From Mallotus nudiflorus (lineage: Eukaryota > Streptophyta > Magnoliopsida > Malpighiales > Euphorbiaceae): a stretch of DNA of 64,000 nucleotides. The stretch covers positions 7,111,001-7,175,000 of the forward strand of contig CANTUR010000239.1 in NCBI GenBank assembly GCA_947683625.1, written 5' to 3'. Under the pieces are notes generated by a model, which saw only the letters and a program-made list of their open reading frames with translations, searched no databases and was not told where the DNA came from. Within the stretch, counting starts at the first letter, position 1; each line of letters begins with the position of its first letter. Positions 1-11,158 of this stretch are shown here, piece by piece. The translations under genes were made by a program, and so were the position numbers.

Positions 1-526
1 TATGCAAGTTGTTTCTTAAATGTTTTATAAACTGAAAATATACCAAATATATTCAAATATGAAACAAATAGAAAGTGAGATGTTTCTTGTGGAAAAGAAT
101 GTGAAAGTAACACCTAAATGAGAAGCATATGTTCTTGAATTATAAGAAACATATACGAAACAACAATCATATTATTTTTTTTCAACAATTTGTGAAGTAC
201 ATTCATATTGTCAAAAAATTATAAGAAGCTGAATAATACTATAAATTAAACAGAATAATTCTTTGTCCATTTTCTATTGTATTGAATGAAAATTGATATT
301 TTATCCATTCCTACAAAATTATATTATATTTGAAATTTGTTGATTTGAAATGCTATGAATATCATTGATTAGAAAAGAAAAACATACAGTATATTTACAG
401 TATCAATAAAACTTATGCTATTTTTCTAGGTATGTTTGAAACTCGATGGACACATGTTTTTGTTTTAGAAATTAGAAAACTATGTAACATATATGATACT
501 GGAAAAACATATACCATAATATGGAA
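1..526. other. AT-rich intergenic DNA
   Basis: No open frame of useful length and no recognisable element on either strand. The stretch is AT-rich with scattered short A and T runs. Confidence 0.6.
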
Positions 527-614
527 ATATACAGACCTATATCCAATCTGAAAATTTACCCAAAAAAAAAATATTTTGGGTAAATTTTCAGATTCGATAT
601 AGGTCTGTATATAT
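527..614. repeat. Near-perfect hairpin (inverted repeat)
   Basis: The left arm (about 527-561, starting ATATACAGACCTAT) is the reverse complement of the right arm (about 577-614, ending AGGTCTGTATATAT). Only one or two bases differ over some 37 bp, around a short A/T loop. The arms have kept pairing far better than the decayed foldback elements nearby. It could be a small MITE or a small-RNA-type hairpin precursor. The surrounding DNA shows no gene. Confidence 0.8.
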
Positions 615-710
615 ATATATTTTTTATTTTCAACATGTTTCTCATATATACTAACATAGATAACAGTATATACTAATTTCTAACTATTGAAAGTGATTTG
701 TAGTTTCTTG

Positions 711-944
711 TAGGGATAAATATATATATGGTGTTCAAACTTTTTACTTTTATTATTTTAGTGTTCGAATAATTTTTTTACAATTAGTTGTCCGAATTTG
801 CAAAAAAAAATTTAAAATGGTGTCTCTATTAGGTTTTATAAGTTAAAGTGTTTATATGTTTTATTTTAAATAGTAAATTGACGTCAATGTCTTTTTTATA
901 TTAGATTCATTTTTTATTTTTTAATTTAAAAAATTATTTTTTCA

Positions 945-979
<35 letters not shown>

Positions 980-1514
980 TTTGAAAGAAAAATATATTTA
1001 ATATTATTAAAATAAAATAAACAATTAAACTATTATCATTGAAAAATAAAGAAGAAAATAAAGATATTAAATTAACCAAAATAAGGTGCAAGTGAATGTT
1101 TATTTATTATAATTAAACAATAAAAAAAATAATTTGTTAATGAATAATTTTTTTACTAAAATCATGAATAAAAAATAAAATTCAGCCACTATAATTAATA
1201 AAATAAATTTGAAAAGAAAAATATTTAATTTTTTCAGTTTAATATGGTAAATAAAAATTAATTTAATCATTTCTAATAATTTTTTAAAAAATAATTAGAA
1301 TACCAAAGAAAATAAAGTTTAATATAAAAGAAGGATATTTAAGTCAATTAATTATTTAAAATAAATATATAAACATTTTAACCTGTGAAATATGCTAGAA
1401 ATACTATTTAAGAATTTTTTTGTAGATTCAAAACCAAATTGTAAAAAAAATTTGTTTAAACACCAGAAATAGTAAAAGTAAAAATGTTTAGACACTATTT
1501 ATACATTTACCACT
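711..1514. mobile_element. Foldback/MITE-like element 1 with long TIRs
   Basis: The left end (about 713-875) and the right end (about 1350-1513) are diverged inverted repeats of roughly 160 bp. Left GGTGTTCAAACTTTTTACTT pairs with right AAGTAAAAATGTTTAGACAC, and the match continues inward to a shared TTTATATGTTTTATTTTAAA stretch. The roughly 470-bp core is AT-rich, non-coding and includes a (TA)n run at 949-974. No convincing target duplication could be read. The structure fits non-autonomous Mutator-type or foldback elements, but the superfamily is not established. Confidence 0.65.
949..974. repeat. (TA)n microsatellite
   Basis: Uninterrupted TA dinucleotides, about 13 units, inside the core of foldback element 1. 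Confidence 0.9.
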
Positions 1515-2194
1515 TTTTTATTACAATGGTATGGAATTATGATTTTTGAATTTTATTTTTGGAAGAAATTCAATTAAATGTCACGGAAGATGAGAATTAA
1601 TGATTTCATTTTATCGATTCACTATTTTTTAATATAATATTGTTGAAATATGCTTAAAATAAACAATATTGCACCTTGGATTTATGTTTTCTTGATCGTT
1701 TCTTGCTTTTCTTTTCTTGGACTCTTCTTTCTTCAATGGTGATTTGAAATTGATTTTGCTGCAAATTTCATGTATTATGGAGGTCGATTTTGTTGAGAAA
1801 AAAAAATTAACGTCAGTTATAGATAGAGAAGCATAAATCTTTGAGTTTTTTGCTTAAGGATGGGAAGAAAAGATATGGAGATGGAGATGGAGATGGACAG
1901 GGAGAAATAGGGCACAGAGAAAATAAATAAGATGCTTTAGGTTTTATTTGTTGTAGCTTTGTGGTATTTATGAAAAATTTTGAGCAAGTTATGGTATTCT
2001 TTAAGTAAACCAACTAAATTGATTACGCAAACTCAATTTAAATAACCTTCGTTTCAATAGTTTTTAGTAATTAATAATTTTCTCATGATTTTAAGTACTT
2101 AAAAATTAATATTGTTAATCTAAAATGAAATATTAGTGTAGAATCGATTAAATTGAACCATGGACATTTATAAAAATTATAAATATTTTAATAG

Positions 2195-2255
2195 TTAAGT
2201 TCAGCTTAGTTTAATCATATTTTAAACAATAAAAATCAAACTAAGCTGAATTAAT
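2195..2255. repeat. Short imperfect hairpin
   Basis: TTCAGCTTAGTTT at about 2200-2212 pairs with AAACTAAGCTGAA at 2238-2250, separated by about 25 AT-rich bases. It may be a MITE remnant. Confidence 0.6.
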
Positions 2256-3350
2256 TTTATTTTTAAAAATTAAAACTGAATTAAGAAATTAATAAAATTA
2301 AACCAAATCAAATCAACCTCAATTTGATTCAATTTTTAATTATTTTTCTCAGCCCGAGTTGATAGAGTTGGGAGACGTTGGCTTTCTTTCGATGACTATA
2401 GCCTGTGACGTGCAATTTCTTTTTCTATTTTTGTGGCCCACAATGAATTTCTAACGTCGCACATTTATGGATCTGATTGCGAACCCCAAAACAAAACCTC
2501 TCATGTTTTTATATTTGTCAAACAAATTAAGGAAAGAAATTTGCTAAAAAAAAAAAAAGTTTAAAGTCACCCACTAAAATTGAGTCGATTCAGCCACGGA
2601 ATTAATCTTCTTTCAAAGTAGAGGATTTAAATTTCTCTCCTCCCTTCATCTCTAAAAAGAGTCATTAAAAAAAAATTTGGTAATATATATATATTAGTTA
2701 TATATATAAAATATGAAAAGTATTGTCCTCAATAATACATTATGAATTAAAAATTATAATTTTATATACCATAAAAATTGAATCTATAACCTTTTTATTA
2801 TAGATATCTCACCTTTGTCATTTAGACGATATCTCATTGAATATATATTTCAATTTTGTAGATGATTAATACTCATCATCATGTTTGAGTTTTAACCCCA
2901 ATTTTATTATTATTTTTAAAATTAAATTTATTACTTAGAACTTTTTCAATATTAATCAAAATCACATCAAAACTTTTAAAATTTGATTTTTTTTTTTAAA
3001 TAGATATAGAGGAAAGATGAAGGATTTGGACCGTTTATCTTTTAATTTGTGACAACCTTAGATGGGCTGACTTTAAAATTAGATTTCGATGTAATCTTTT
3101 TTTAAATATTAACGTGTTGAATTAGTGTCGTCTTATGTATATAAACTTTTTTCAAATAGTACAAGCGTATGGTCATATGACAACTCATCGGGATTAGGTG
3201 TCAACACATCATTCTCTCTTTCAAATTTTATCAAGTAGAATTATTTTGACACCTTTTTTTTTTTTTTTTCTAATTTGCATATATTAATTTCAAAATTTTT
3301 ATATATCTTTCTCGTAAATTACAATTTTTTACATTTATTTTTTTTACAAA

Positions 3351-3422
3351 CATAAACTAATCTAACAATATATATCGATTTATATGCATAAACTAATCTA
3401 ATAATATGTATCAATTCATATA
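3351..3422. repeat. Two-copy 36-bp tandem repeat
   Basis: CATAAACTAATCTAACAATA at 3351 recurs as CATAAACTAATCTAATAATA at 3387. The period is exactly 36 bp with scattered substitutions. Confidence 0.75.
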
Positions 3423-3866
3423 TTAAGTATGTTAAATAATTTTTGTTGTAAGTTTTTTTAAATTTTTTTTATTTTTAAATGAGTATTTGCTATCTATTTA
3501 ATAATCCGATTAATATATTTATAAACAACTTTCAAAAATTAGTTTTCTTTTAAAATAAAATTAAAGACAAAATCAACTACAATAAATTATTATTTTCTTT
3601 AATTGACAATGTAAAATGATTAATGTGAATCATTAATGTTAAAATGGACGACCACATGCATCCAAATAAAAGAAGAATTCGCTTTTTGTTTTCCCTTTTT
3701 TTTCTTTTGTTTTGTGTTTCATGAGGACAATTATTAATTACATTAATTTGTACATCCCTACCCAAATAGCTAGAAATGCAAAAGCAATCCAAATATTATA
3801 TATATAACCATTGAATATTATTTTTCAGTTAATTTTTTCTTATAATATTGTATTAATGCGTGTGCA

Positions 3867-3894
3867 TTATATATATATATATATATATATATAT
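3867..3894. repeat. (AT)n microsatellite
   Basis: A perfect AT dinucleotide run of about 14 units in intergenic DNA. Confidence 0.9.
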
Positions 3895-4446
3895 TTTCCA
3901 TGCGAGATTGACAAATTTACATTTGTGACTAGAGACAATTGAAGTTGAAACTTAACAACAGATGTTGAATTAAAGAATTGGTAATAACAATTATTAATGA
4001 TTTCTTTATCTAACTATTTATTGTTAATGTAAAATTTCCACGAGTAAATTTCAGAAATGTATTATCTTTTTCATTTTTCATTTTATATATTAAAAGAAAT
4101 GTCAAGTTGTCGAAATAGGAATATAGTCTCTTTCATGTGCTGCACAACAATGTTTTTTTCTATTAAAATATAGATTAATTTCATTAAAATCAAATTTGAA
4201 TTTTGTACCTTTTTTATTATTTGAGTATTTTATTAATACAAAGGTAAGATGATTTATAAATTGACAAATAATATAACATAGGATAATTTTCTTATTTTAT
4301 ATTATATAAAAATTAATTGTACAAATTAATGACGATATTATTTAAATTCTACATCAAGATGTATAAATAAATCGAGTTGAGTTAAATTCTAACTAGTTTG
4401 TACTTGATTCATTTGTGATTGAATAGAATTTATTAAGCATATTAGT

Positions 4447-4944
4447 GCTAAAAGTCACAACATTTTTAACATTTTGCAAATTTATAGCAAACTTTAAATC
4501 TTGGCAAATCTAACCCACTGTGACAAATTATTTGTAATTTTAGTACAATTGCAATTTAATCTATATATGACATTTAAGGTGAAGTAGTTAAATAGCCGGT
4601 TAGATTTCAATCTCAATAATTTAAGAAAAATTAAAAATGGGAATGAAAAATTTATTTAATTTGTAAAGACTATATTCATCTCCTTTTTTTTCTTTTTTTA
4701 TTTTACCTATCTTAGATCTTCATATGAATGTGAGACTATAACAATAAACGTTGGCTAATACACCTCAAACTTCACATATGTATTTTATTTTTTAATTCAT
4801 GATCAAATCACAATTGAGATAAAATTGCAAATAATATGTTAAATTGTGCTAAAATTACAAATAATATGTTAAATTAGACTAATTTTACCAATTTTAAAAT
4901 TTAATATAAATATGCAAAAAGTCAAAAAATTTATAATTTTTAGC
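4447..4944. mobile_element. Foldback/MITE-like element 2 with long TIRs
   Basis: The left arm (about 4447-4566, starting GCTAAAAG) matches the reverse complement of the right arm (about 4810-4944, ending TTTTTAGC). Shared blocks include TATTTGTAATTTTAG and TTTTGCA-ATTTATA. The right arm contains a two-unit 30-bp tandem duplication at 4821-4880 that the left arm lacks. The core is non-coding. No target duplication is readable. It is probably a decayed non-autonomous DNA transposon. Confidence 0.5.
4821..4880. repeat. Two-copy 30-bp tandem repeat
   Basis: AAAATTGCAAATAATATGTT at 4821 is repeated as AAAATTACAAATAATATGTT at 4851. It lies inside the right arm of foldback element 2. Confidence 0.75.
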
Positions 4945-5186
4945 TAATTTATTATGTCATTTATTGTTCTCAAAGTATTAAAGAGCCTACATGAGCTTTA
5001 AAAATTTTTAAAAATAAAAATTATAAATTATAAATTGCTCACTATAAACATTTAGTAAGTAAATAATATATTAGTTAAAAATTATGATTGTATTCTGATA
5101 ATATATATTTTAAAATATTCTTATATTTATTATCAATAAAAATTTAATATTATATATTTAATATTAATTTATTAATACATTAAAAT

Positions 5187-5323
5187 AGTTAACAAATAAG
5201 AGATGGCGAGAATAGTCACTTATATATTGATATTGAATAAGATACAAATATATAGGCATGAGTTAGATACAATAGCAGTAGTTAAATATATAACAAACAC
5301 TAGCTAATGTTTATCATCTGACA
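5187..5323 (-). repeat. Copia 3' LTR
   Basis: 137 bp, matching 21848-21984 with a handful of substitutions. On the minus strand it begins TGTCAGATGAT. The inner end is not a canonical CA. It is flanked outside by AAAAT. Confidence 0.92.
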
Positions 5324-5336
5324 TCCCCTCGAAAGT
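5324..5336 (-). promoter_or_regulatory. Copia polypurine tract
   Basis: Directly inside the 3' LTR; the minus strand reads TTTCGAGGGGA, a purine-rich plus-strand primer site. Confidence 0.75.
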
Positions 5337-7855
5337 TAATGGTGGTGTAGGAAGTCACCGAAGCTTGGACATAAAAAATTGAAATTGCCGTTGAGATAAT
5401 GGCTTAGTTAGTATATTTGCCAGTTGATCAGAAGAAGAAATGGTGCCAACGGAAATCTATCGTAAAGCAACTAGGTGGCGAACGAAGTGAAAATCGACTT
5501 TAATATGGCGAGTTTGAGCACGAAAAATTGGATTTGTGGACAAGAAAATAGCTCCTATATTGTCACACCAAACATGAGGTGGTTGTTTGCCATGGACACC
5601 AAGTTCGCCAAGTAAATGAGGATGCCATTTTAATTCAACACACACATCTGCTACTGCCTTAAATTTGGACTCTGTAGAGGATCTTGCAATTGTGCGTTGC
5701 TTTTCAAAATTCTATCCAATTAAATTCTGACCAAGATAAATGAGATAGCCTCCAGTGGATTGGCGGTCATCGGGACAACCTGCCCAATTTGTATAACTAA
5801 AAGCAACCAAATTTGTAGAAGAAGTAGAAGAGAGAAATAAACCATGTGTAACGGTACCTCTTAAATAGCTTAACACTCGCTTTAGAGCCTGTAAATGAGT
5901 GTCAGTTGGCTTGTGCATAAATTGACAAAGTTTATTAACAACAAAGGATATGTCAAGGCAAGTGATGTTGGTGAATTGGAGACTACCACATCACTGTCTG
6001 AATCGGGTAGCCTCTTCGGGCGAAAGTAAATTACCTATGTGAAAAGATAATGCTTTGCTAGACTCCATTGATGTAGATGACGGGTTTGCACTGGACATGT
6101 TCATTTTGGTTAACAAATCCTGTAAATAAGCTTGTTATAATAATAACATTCCATTTTTCAAGTGATGGACTTGAATTTCCAAGAAGTAATGTAGCTTGCC
6201 AAGGTCCATTAATTTAAATTCGGTAGAGTTTTGCCAAATAATAAATTATATGATTTGAAGACTATTGCCTGTGAGAAGTAAATCATTTACATAGACCAGT
6301 AAAAGGCACTTGGAACCACCATGATTATAATGAATAAAGAAGAGTCTGAATGAGAGCCAACCAGCTCGATGTTAATTAAAAAATTACAAAGTTGTTGGAA
6401 CCAAGCTCTAGGTGCCTGCTTGAGTCCATAAAGAGACTTCATTAGCTTACATACATGATGAGGAAGCTTTTTATTGATGAATCCTTAGGGTTGAAGCATA
6501 TAAACATTTTCATCTAAATTTTCGTGTAAAAAAGCATTACTGACAAGCTGGCAAAAAAACCACTATTGGGAAAGAGCCATATAGAGTACCTTTGAATTAT
6601 AATTGGCTCAATTACCGAACTAAAGGTTTCATTGTAGTCCAAACCATGCTCCTGGATATACACTTTTACTACCAAACGTGCTTTATACCTCTCAATTGTA
6701 CCATCCGTATGCCTCTTTATTTTGAACACCTATCGATTGCCTACCACATTTACATTGGGTGGTTTGGGTACAAGGGTCCATATATTTGTTTCATGAAGTG
6801 CATCAAGTTCCTGTGCTATGGCCATTTTCCATTGTGGGTATTTAATGGCCTATTTAAAGGAGGAAGGTTTGATGGTAAGGATGGGTGGTGTTGTGGATGA
6901 GTGAAGTGGTTGTTTTGTAGTGTGTGTAGAAGAAGAGATGCATGTAGTATGAGCTGTAGGTTTTTTGTGATTCCATAACACCATATGATGTCTTCGGGCT
7001 GGATTATTGTTTGTGAGTGATTGAGAAATGGTTTTGGAAGATTTGGTTATGGAAGATTGTGTGTTATCAGATGAGGTAGTGTTTATGGTAAAGAAGGATA
7101 ATTGTTCGGGTGAAAATTGGTTTGGGTGTGTTAAGTCAATAATAAGATTAATCCCATCAGGATTAAAAAGTTGAATATGATTAAGGGTTGTTTATGAATA
7201 GGATAAAGATGATAGAGAAGATAAAGGTGAAGTTATAATAGGAAAAGAAGATAGACCTGTTGGTGATAGAGGTGGAGACTGAATGGAATTTGATAAGGTT
7301 AAAGAGTTGGTTGTAGTGGATAAGTTAGCTATAACCATTGCATTAAGGACTGACCTGAATTATACGATGTGGTTGATTTGTTAATTGCCAAGGACACTTC
7401 TTTGAAGGGAAAATTTTTTTCATTAAATTGAACATGTCAGGCTATGTAAATATGCCTTGTATCCTTGTCTAAACATCAATAACCCATGTGGTGTGGAGAG
7501 TAGCCTAAGAACACACACTATTTAGACTGAAAGGAGAATTTATGGTGATTGTATGGGTGAAGTAAAGGGTATACTGCACAACACCAATGTTGATAATGTT
7601 TCAAATTTTCCTCTCTATAGTCCATTTTGTTCATGGGTATGTGGATAAGAAATACGATGCACAATACCATTGGCTTTAAAATGAGCATGTAATGGACAAA
7701 ATTCACTACCCCAATCTGAATTAAATGATTGAATTTTGTATTGCAATTGATTTTCAACCATTTTTTGAAACTGTAGGAAAACTAAAGGAATATCACCCTT
7801 GTTTTTAATGGGAAACAACCATGTAAATAATGATAAATCGTTTATAAAAATCACA
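5337..7855 (-). pseudogene. Copia integrase end, RT and RNase H (broken pol, 3' part)
   Basis: Minus-strand frames, broken by stops and shifts, give the copia pol order. The integrase core has FINDLSLFTW (first Asp changed to Asn), FNSDWGSEF and HEQNGL at about 7850-7615. RT follows: VFKIKRHTDGTIERYKARLV near 6729, and the catalytic box reads YVND instead of YVDD near 6290. RNase H gives WAGCPDDRQSTGGYL near 5780 and WCDNIGAIFLSTNPIFRAQT near 5550. The 5' continuation lies at 20107-21780, beyond the inserted Tekay element. The catalytic Asp losses and many stops show it cannot encode active enzymes. Confidence 0.9.
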
Positions 7856-7860
7856 AAAAA

Positions 7861-10800
7861 TGTTATAACTTGAATTTTTAAATTAATTATTAAATTTAAA
7901 TATGGAATTAATAAGTGTTAATTATTATTTAATTATTTATGAGATTATTATTATTATTTGTATAGTTTTATTTAATTTTGATTCATTGTTAAATGTATAA
8001 ATATTTTGGGAGAAATTTATATTTTTAAATATTAGATTATTATTACTATTTTAAAAGATATTATTTTTTTATATTAAATATATATATACAAAAACAAATT
8101 TTTTATTTTTTCCTTCCCTTTTTTCCTTTCTTTTCTTTCATTCTTCTCTTTTTCTCTCCTAAACAACCTAGCACCACCACCAACCATTGCCACCATCACT
8201 GTCCAGCCATCACCACCACCTTCACCTACTGAAACCGCCAATACCCCTTAGCTTCCGGCGATGTCCCTCTCTTTCTTCCTCCTTTTTTCTCTCGGTGACT
8301 AGAAGTGGGAGAGCTCCACCAGCGACGATTCCGGTCACTCCAGCTGTTGCTGCTAGTCTTGATAAAAAACTCTTCCTTCGGGCTTCGTTTCCCCCAACTC
8401 AATTTGTCAGGGCAATTCCGATAACGATCCTAATTTTGAGAAATTATTTTTAGGTTAATTTTGATTATTTTATTAGATGGAGGTTGAATTTGATTTGATT
8501 AGATATAGTTGCTTTGAGATTATATGAAATAGAGGTTGTGATCTAGCAAATAGTGATTTTTAATTATTTTTATGATTTTTCAAATTTTTCGGGTTTAGGT
8601 TATTGTTCACGTAACTGTTCTGGCCCAGAAAATTTTATATTTTTAATAAATTCTAATAATTATGTAGAGTAAACTTTGTTAAGTAAGTTTTATGAAATTA
8701 TGCATGGAAATTTAAATATGAATTTTTAAAGGTTATGTTTAAATATGTATTTTTGAGAAAATATTAGAAATTAATAAATTATTTGATTTTAATTGAAATT
8801 ATTATTAATTATTCTATTTAAACTGATTTTTGATAAATAAAAATATGAAAATAATTTTTATAATTATTTTCCAATTTTAATTAATAAGTAGTACTTTTGG
8901 GAAAATATATGAAAAATAAATTTATTTATTATCTTTTAAGGCTAAATGAGCAATTTATTATTTTATGATATTAATAAATGATTTTAATTATTATTTACAA
9001 TTTATGCTAATTTATTTGTAAAATGGAAATTTTATGCTATTAATGGATTTTATTAGAAAAATATTATTTAATAATTAGAATTTTATTATTTATTTGGAAA
9101 ATAAATTTCTTCAATATTTTTATGATATATTTTGGTGATTTGAGAAAATTATATTATTTTATTGTATATTTTGTGATATTAGTTTTCGGTTGGGTATGAA
9201 TTGTAATTCGGGAGTCCAACTCGAGATGTTGAATTTTGAGATATTTGAAGTGTATTTTTGTGCAAGAATGACTCTACTTTTAGTAGAGAGATGCTTGTTT
9301 TATAAAGGAGATTCTGTCGAATTTTCAATAGATTTCTCGTAAAATGTGACATCGATTTGTTTTAAGTTTTGAGTTTTTTATTAGAGTCATGTCTTAAATC
9401 AAGTTTTCTATAGAAATATAGAATATATAAGATTAGGATTTTATCATAATTATTTTATTATTATTATTTTTCTATAGTTGTGCCAAGACCGAGGCCTACA
9501 GGATAGGGCCAATCGAGTTATTTTAGAGGAGCGCACTCCACTTGTGAGTTATTATTATATCTATGCATTGCATGTAGAAAAATTATAGGCATCCATATTT
9601 TCAATAAATGTGAATTTATTTATGCTATGTTGCATTAAGTGTAAATTGTTATTGTTAATATACATATGTTTGCATATATATAAAGGTGAATATTAAGTTA
9701 TGTAAATTGGATGTTGTTCATATTTAATATATGATTTTATTATCTTATTTATGAAATGTTATTTTAAAGGATAACGATAGAACGTGCCACCTAGTGGGCT
9801 ACACTAGGACTATTGTGCAGTAGTTCGCTAAATGCTAGGCTATAATTTTTACTGATATGAGATATTATTAAATTAATTATTGAGATTTGTGATGAGAAAG
9901 TGATGTGACAGTGCTGTGAGTTATTATTATATGTATGCATTGCATGTAGAAAAATTATAGGGATCCATATGTTCAATAAATATGAATTTATTTATATTAT
10001 GTTTCATTAAGTGTAAATTTTTATTGTTAATAGATATATGTTTGCATATATATAAAGGTGAATATTTATTTATGTAAATTGGATGTTTTTCATATTTAAT
10101 ATATGATTTTATTATTTTATTTATAAAATGTTATTTTGAAGGATAGCAGTAGAACATGCTACCTAGTGAGCTACATTAGGATTGTTGCGCAGTAGTACTA
10201 TAGATGCTAGACTATAATTTTTATTGATATGAGATATAATTAAATTAATTATTGAGATTTTTGGTGAGAGAGTGGTGTGACTGTGGAAGCTCAGTTGACT
10301 GAGTGTCTCGAAGCCAGTCTACTTTCAAAATTGAGAAGATAAATATTTTGGAATTAAATGAGTCTATTGGCTAGTGAGGTTATGATATTGAAGTTATGGA
10401 ATATTTTAAGGTTCTGCTTCGATCCTCCACCAAAAAATCTTTCTGCATTTATTTGTTTGTTATGAAATGTGATTTCGAGCATCTGTATAAAATGCATGTA
10501 TAAAATAAATAAACAAAAATAAATAAATAAATATTATTATATTGATGTTTGACCGTCTGTATCCTTAGATTGCATGCATATATATAATAATGATTCACTA
10601 AATGAGGTTTGACCCCCCCTCAATTATTTTTCAAGATCCTTCTTGTCAGACCTTTTATAATAGTTCCCTTCGTCGGACCTTTTCATCTCCGGTTGATTTA
10701 TGTAAACTTTAAAATATCCTTTCCTTATATTGTTAGACGCTGTAGTAATATTGTATACTTATTGTATTAGTAATATTGTATACTTGTTGTATTATCTAGT

Positions 10801-11018
10801 TCTTATTAATGGTGGTTATGTATTTTGAATATTGTAAAATATTTTATTAAAATATAATTTATAGAGATTCTTTTTCATTATTATAAGTTTTAATTCTGAG
10901 CATATTTATGTTTATGTTTTGTTGAGTTTATATATTTTAAGGCTTGCTACAGGTTCCAAATTCTCACAAATTCTCGTTCCCTAGTGCTGGCCATGACTTT
11001 TGGGTTTGGGTCGTGACA
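7861..11018 (+). repeat. Element A 5' LTR
   Basis: 3158 bp from TGTTATAACTTG to GTCGTGACA. It differs from the 3' LTR in two main ways: it keeps about 570 bp (around 8180-8755) that the 3' LTR has lost, and it carries a 372-bp tandem duplication (9544-10287). The 8165-8450 part is C-rich (CCACCACC runs), like the GC-rich islands of B's LTRs, and holds a chance ORF. Sequence divergence from the other LTR is high, so the insertion is old. Confidence 0.9.
9544..10287 (+). repeat. 372-bp tandem duplication inside A's 5' LTR
   Basis: GTGAGTTATTATTATATSTA begins at 9544 and again at 9916. The two copies stay alignable through TGCTAGRCTATAATTTTTA to the end of each unit. The 3' LTR has a single copy (about 18975-19340). 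The duplication therefore arose in this LTR after insertion, or the other copy was lost. Confidence 0.88.
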
Positions 11019-11022
11019 AAAT

Positions 11023-11034
11023 TGGTATAAGAGC
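11023..11034 (+). promoter_or_regulatory. Element A primer binding site
   Basis: TGGTATAAGAGC, four bases after the 5' LTR. It matches the plant initiator-tRNA-Met-type PBS (TGGTATCAGAGC) with one change. Confidence 0.85.
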
Positions 11035-11158
11035 CTAGGTTTAGTATGATTTAACCTAGGTTGCTAAAGTTTGAGTTTTCTTTAAAACTACTACAGTTAT
11101 TAGGTTTGATTATGTTTTTGAAAGTCTTCATTGCTTTAGAATTCTGCGTAACCGTTAG

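Larger units (their letters stand above)
1515..4446. other. AT-rich intergenic DNA with minor repeats
   Basis: No gene is supported. Short features: a GGAGAT-type hexanucleotide run near 1876-1898, two 36-bp units at 3351-3422, an (AT)n run at 3867-3894, and a hairpin at 2195-2255. The stretch at 1680-1800 is slightly less AT-rich but has no open frame with recognisable protein content. Confidence 0.55.

Noticed and set aside
1813..2013. 66-codon minus-strand ORF
   Set aside because: Low-complexity Ser/Pro run from a GGAGAT repeat; no domain, no context.
8187..8453. 88-codon ORF in a C-rich stretch
   Set aside because: Lies inside A's 5' LTR and is absent from the 3' LTR; Ser/Pro/His content comes from CCACC repeats.
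11023..11034. tRNA gene suggested by the tRNA-like 12-mer
   Set aside because: It is only a primer binding site complementary to a tRNA 3' end; no cloverleaf around it.
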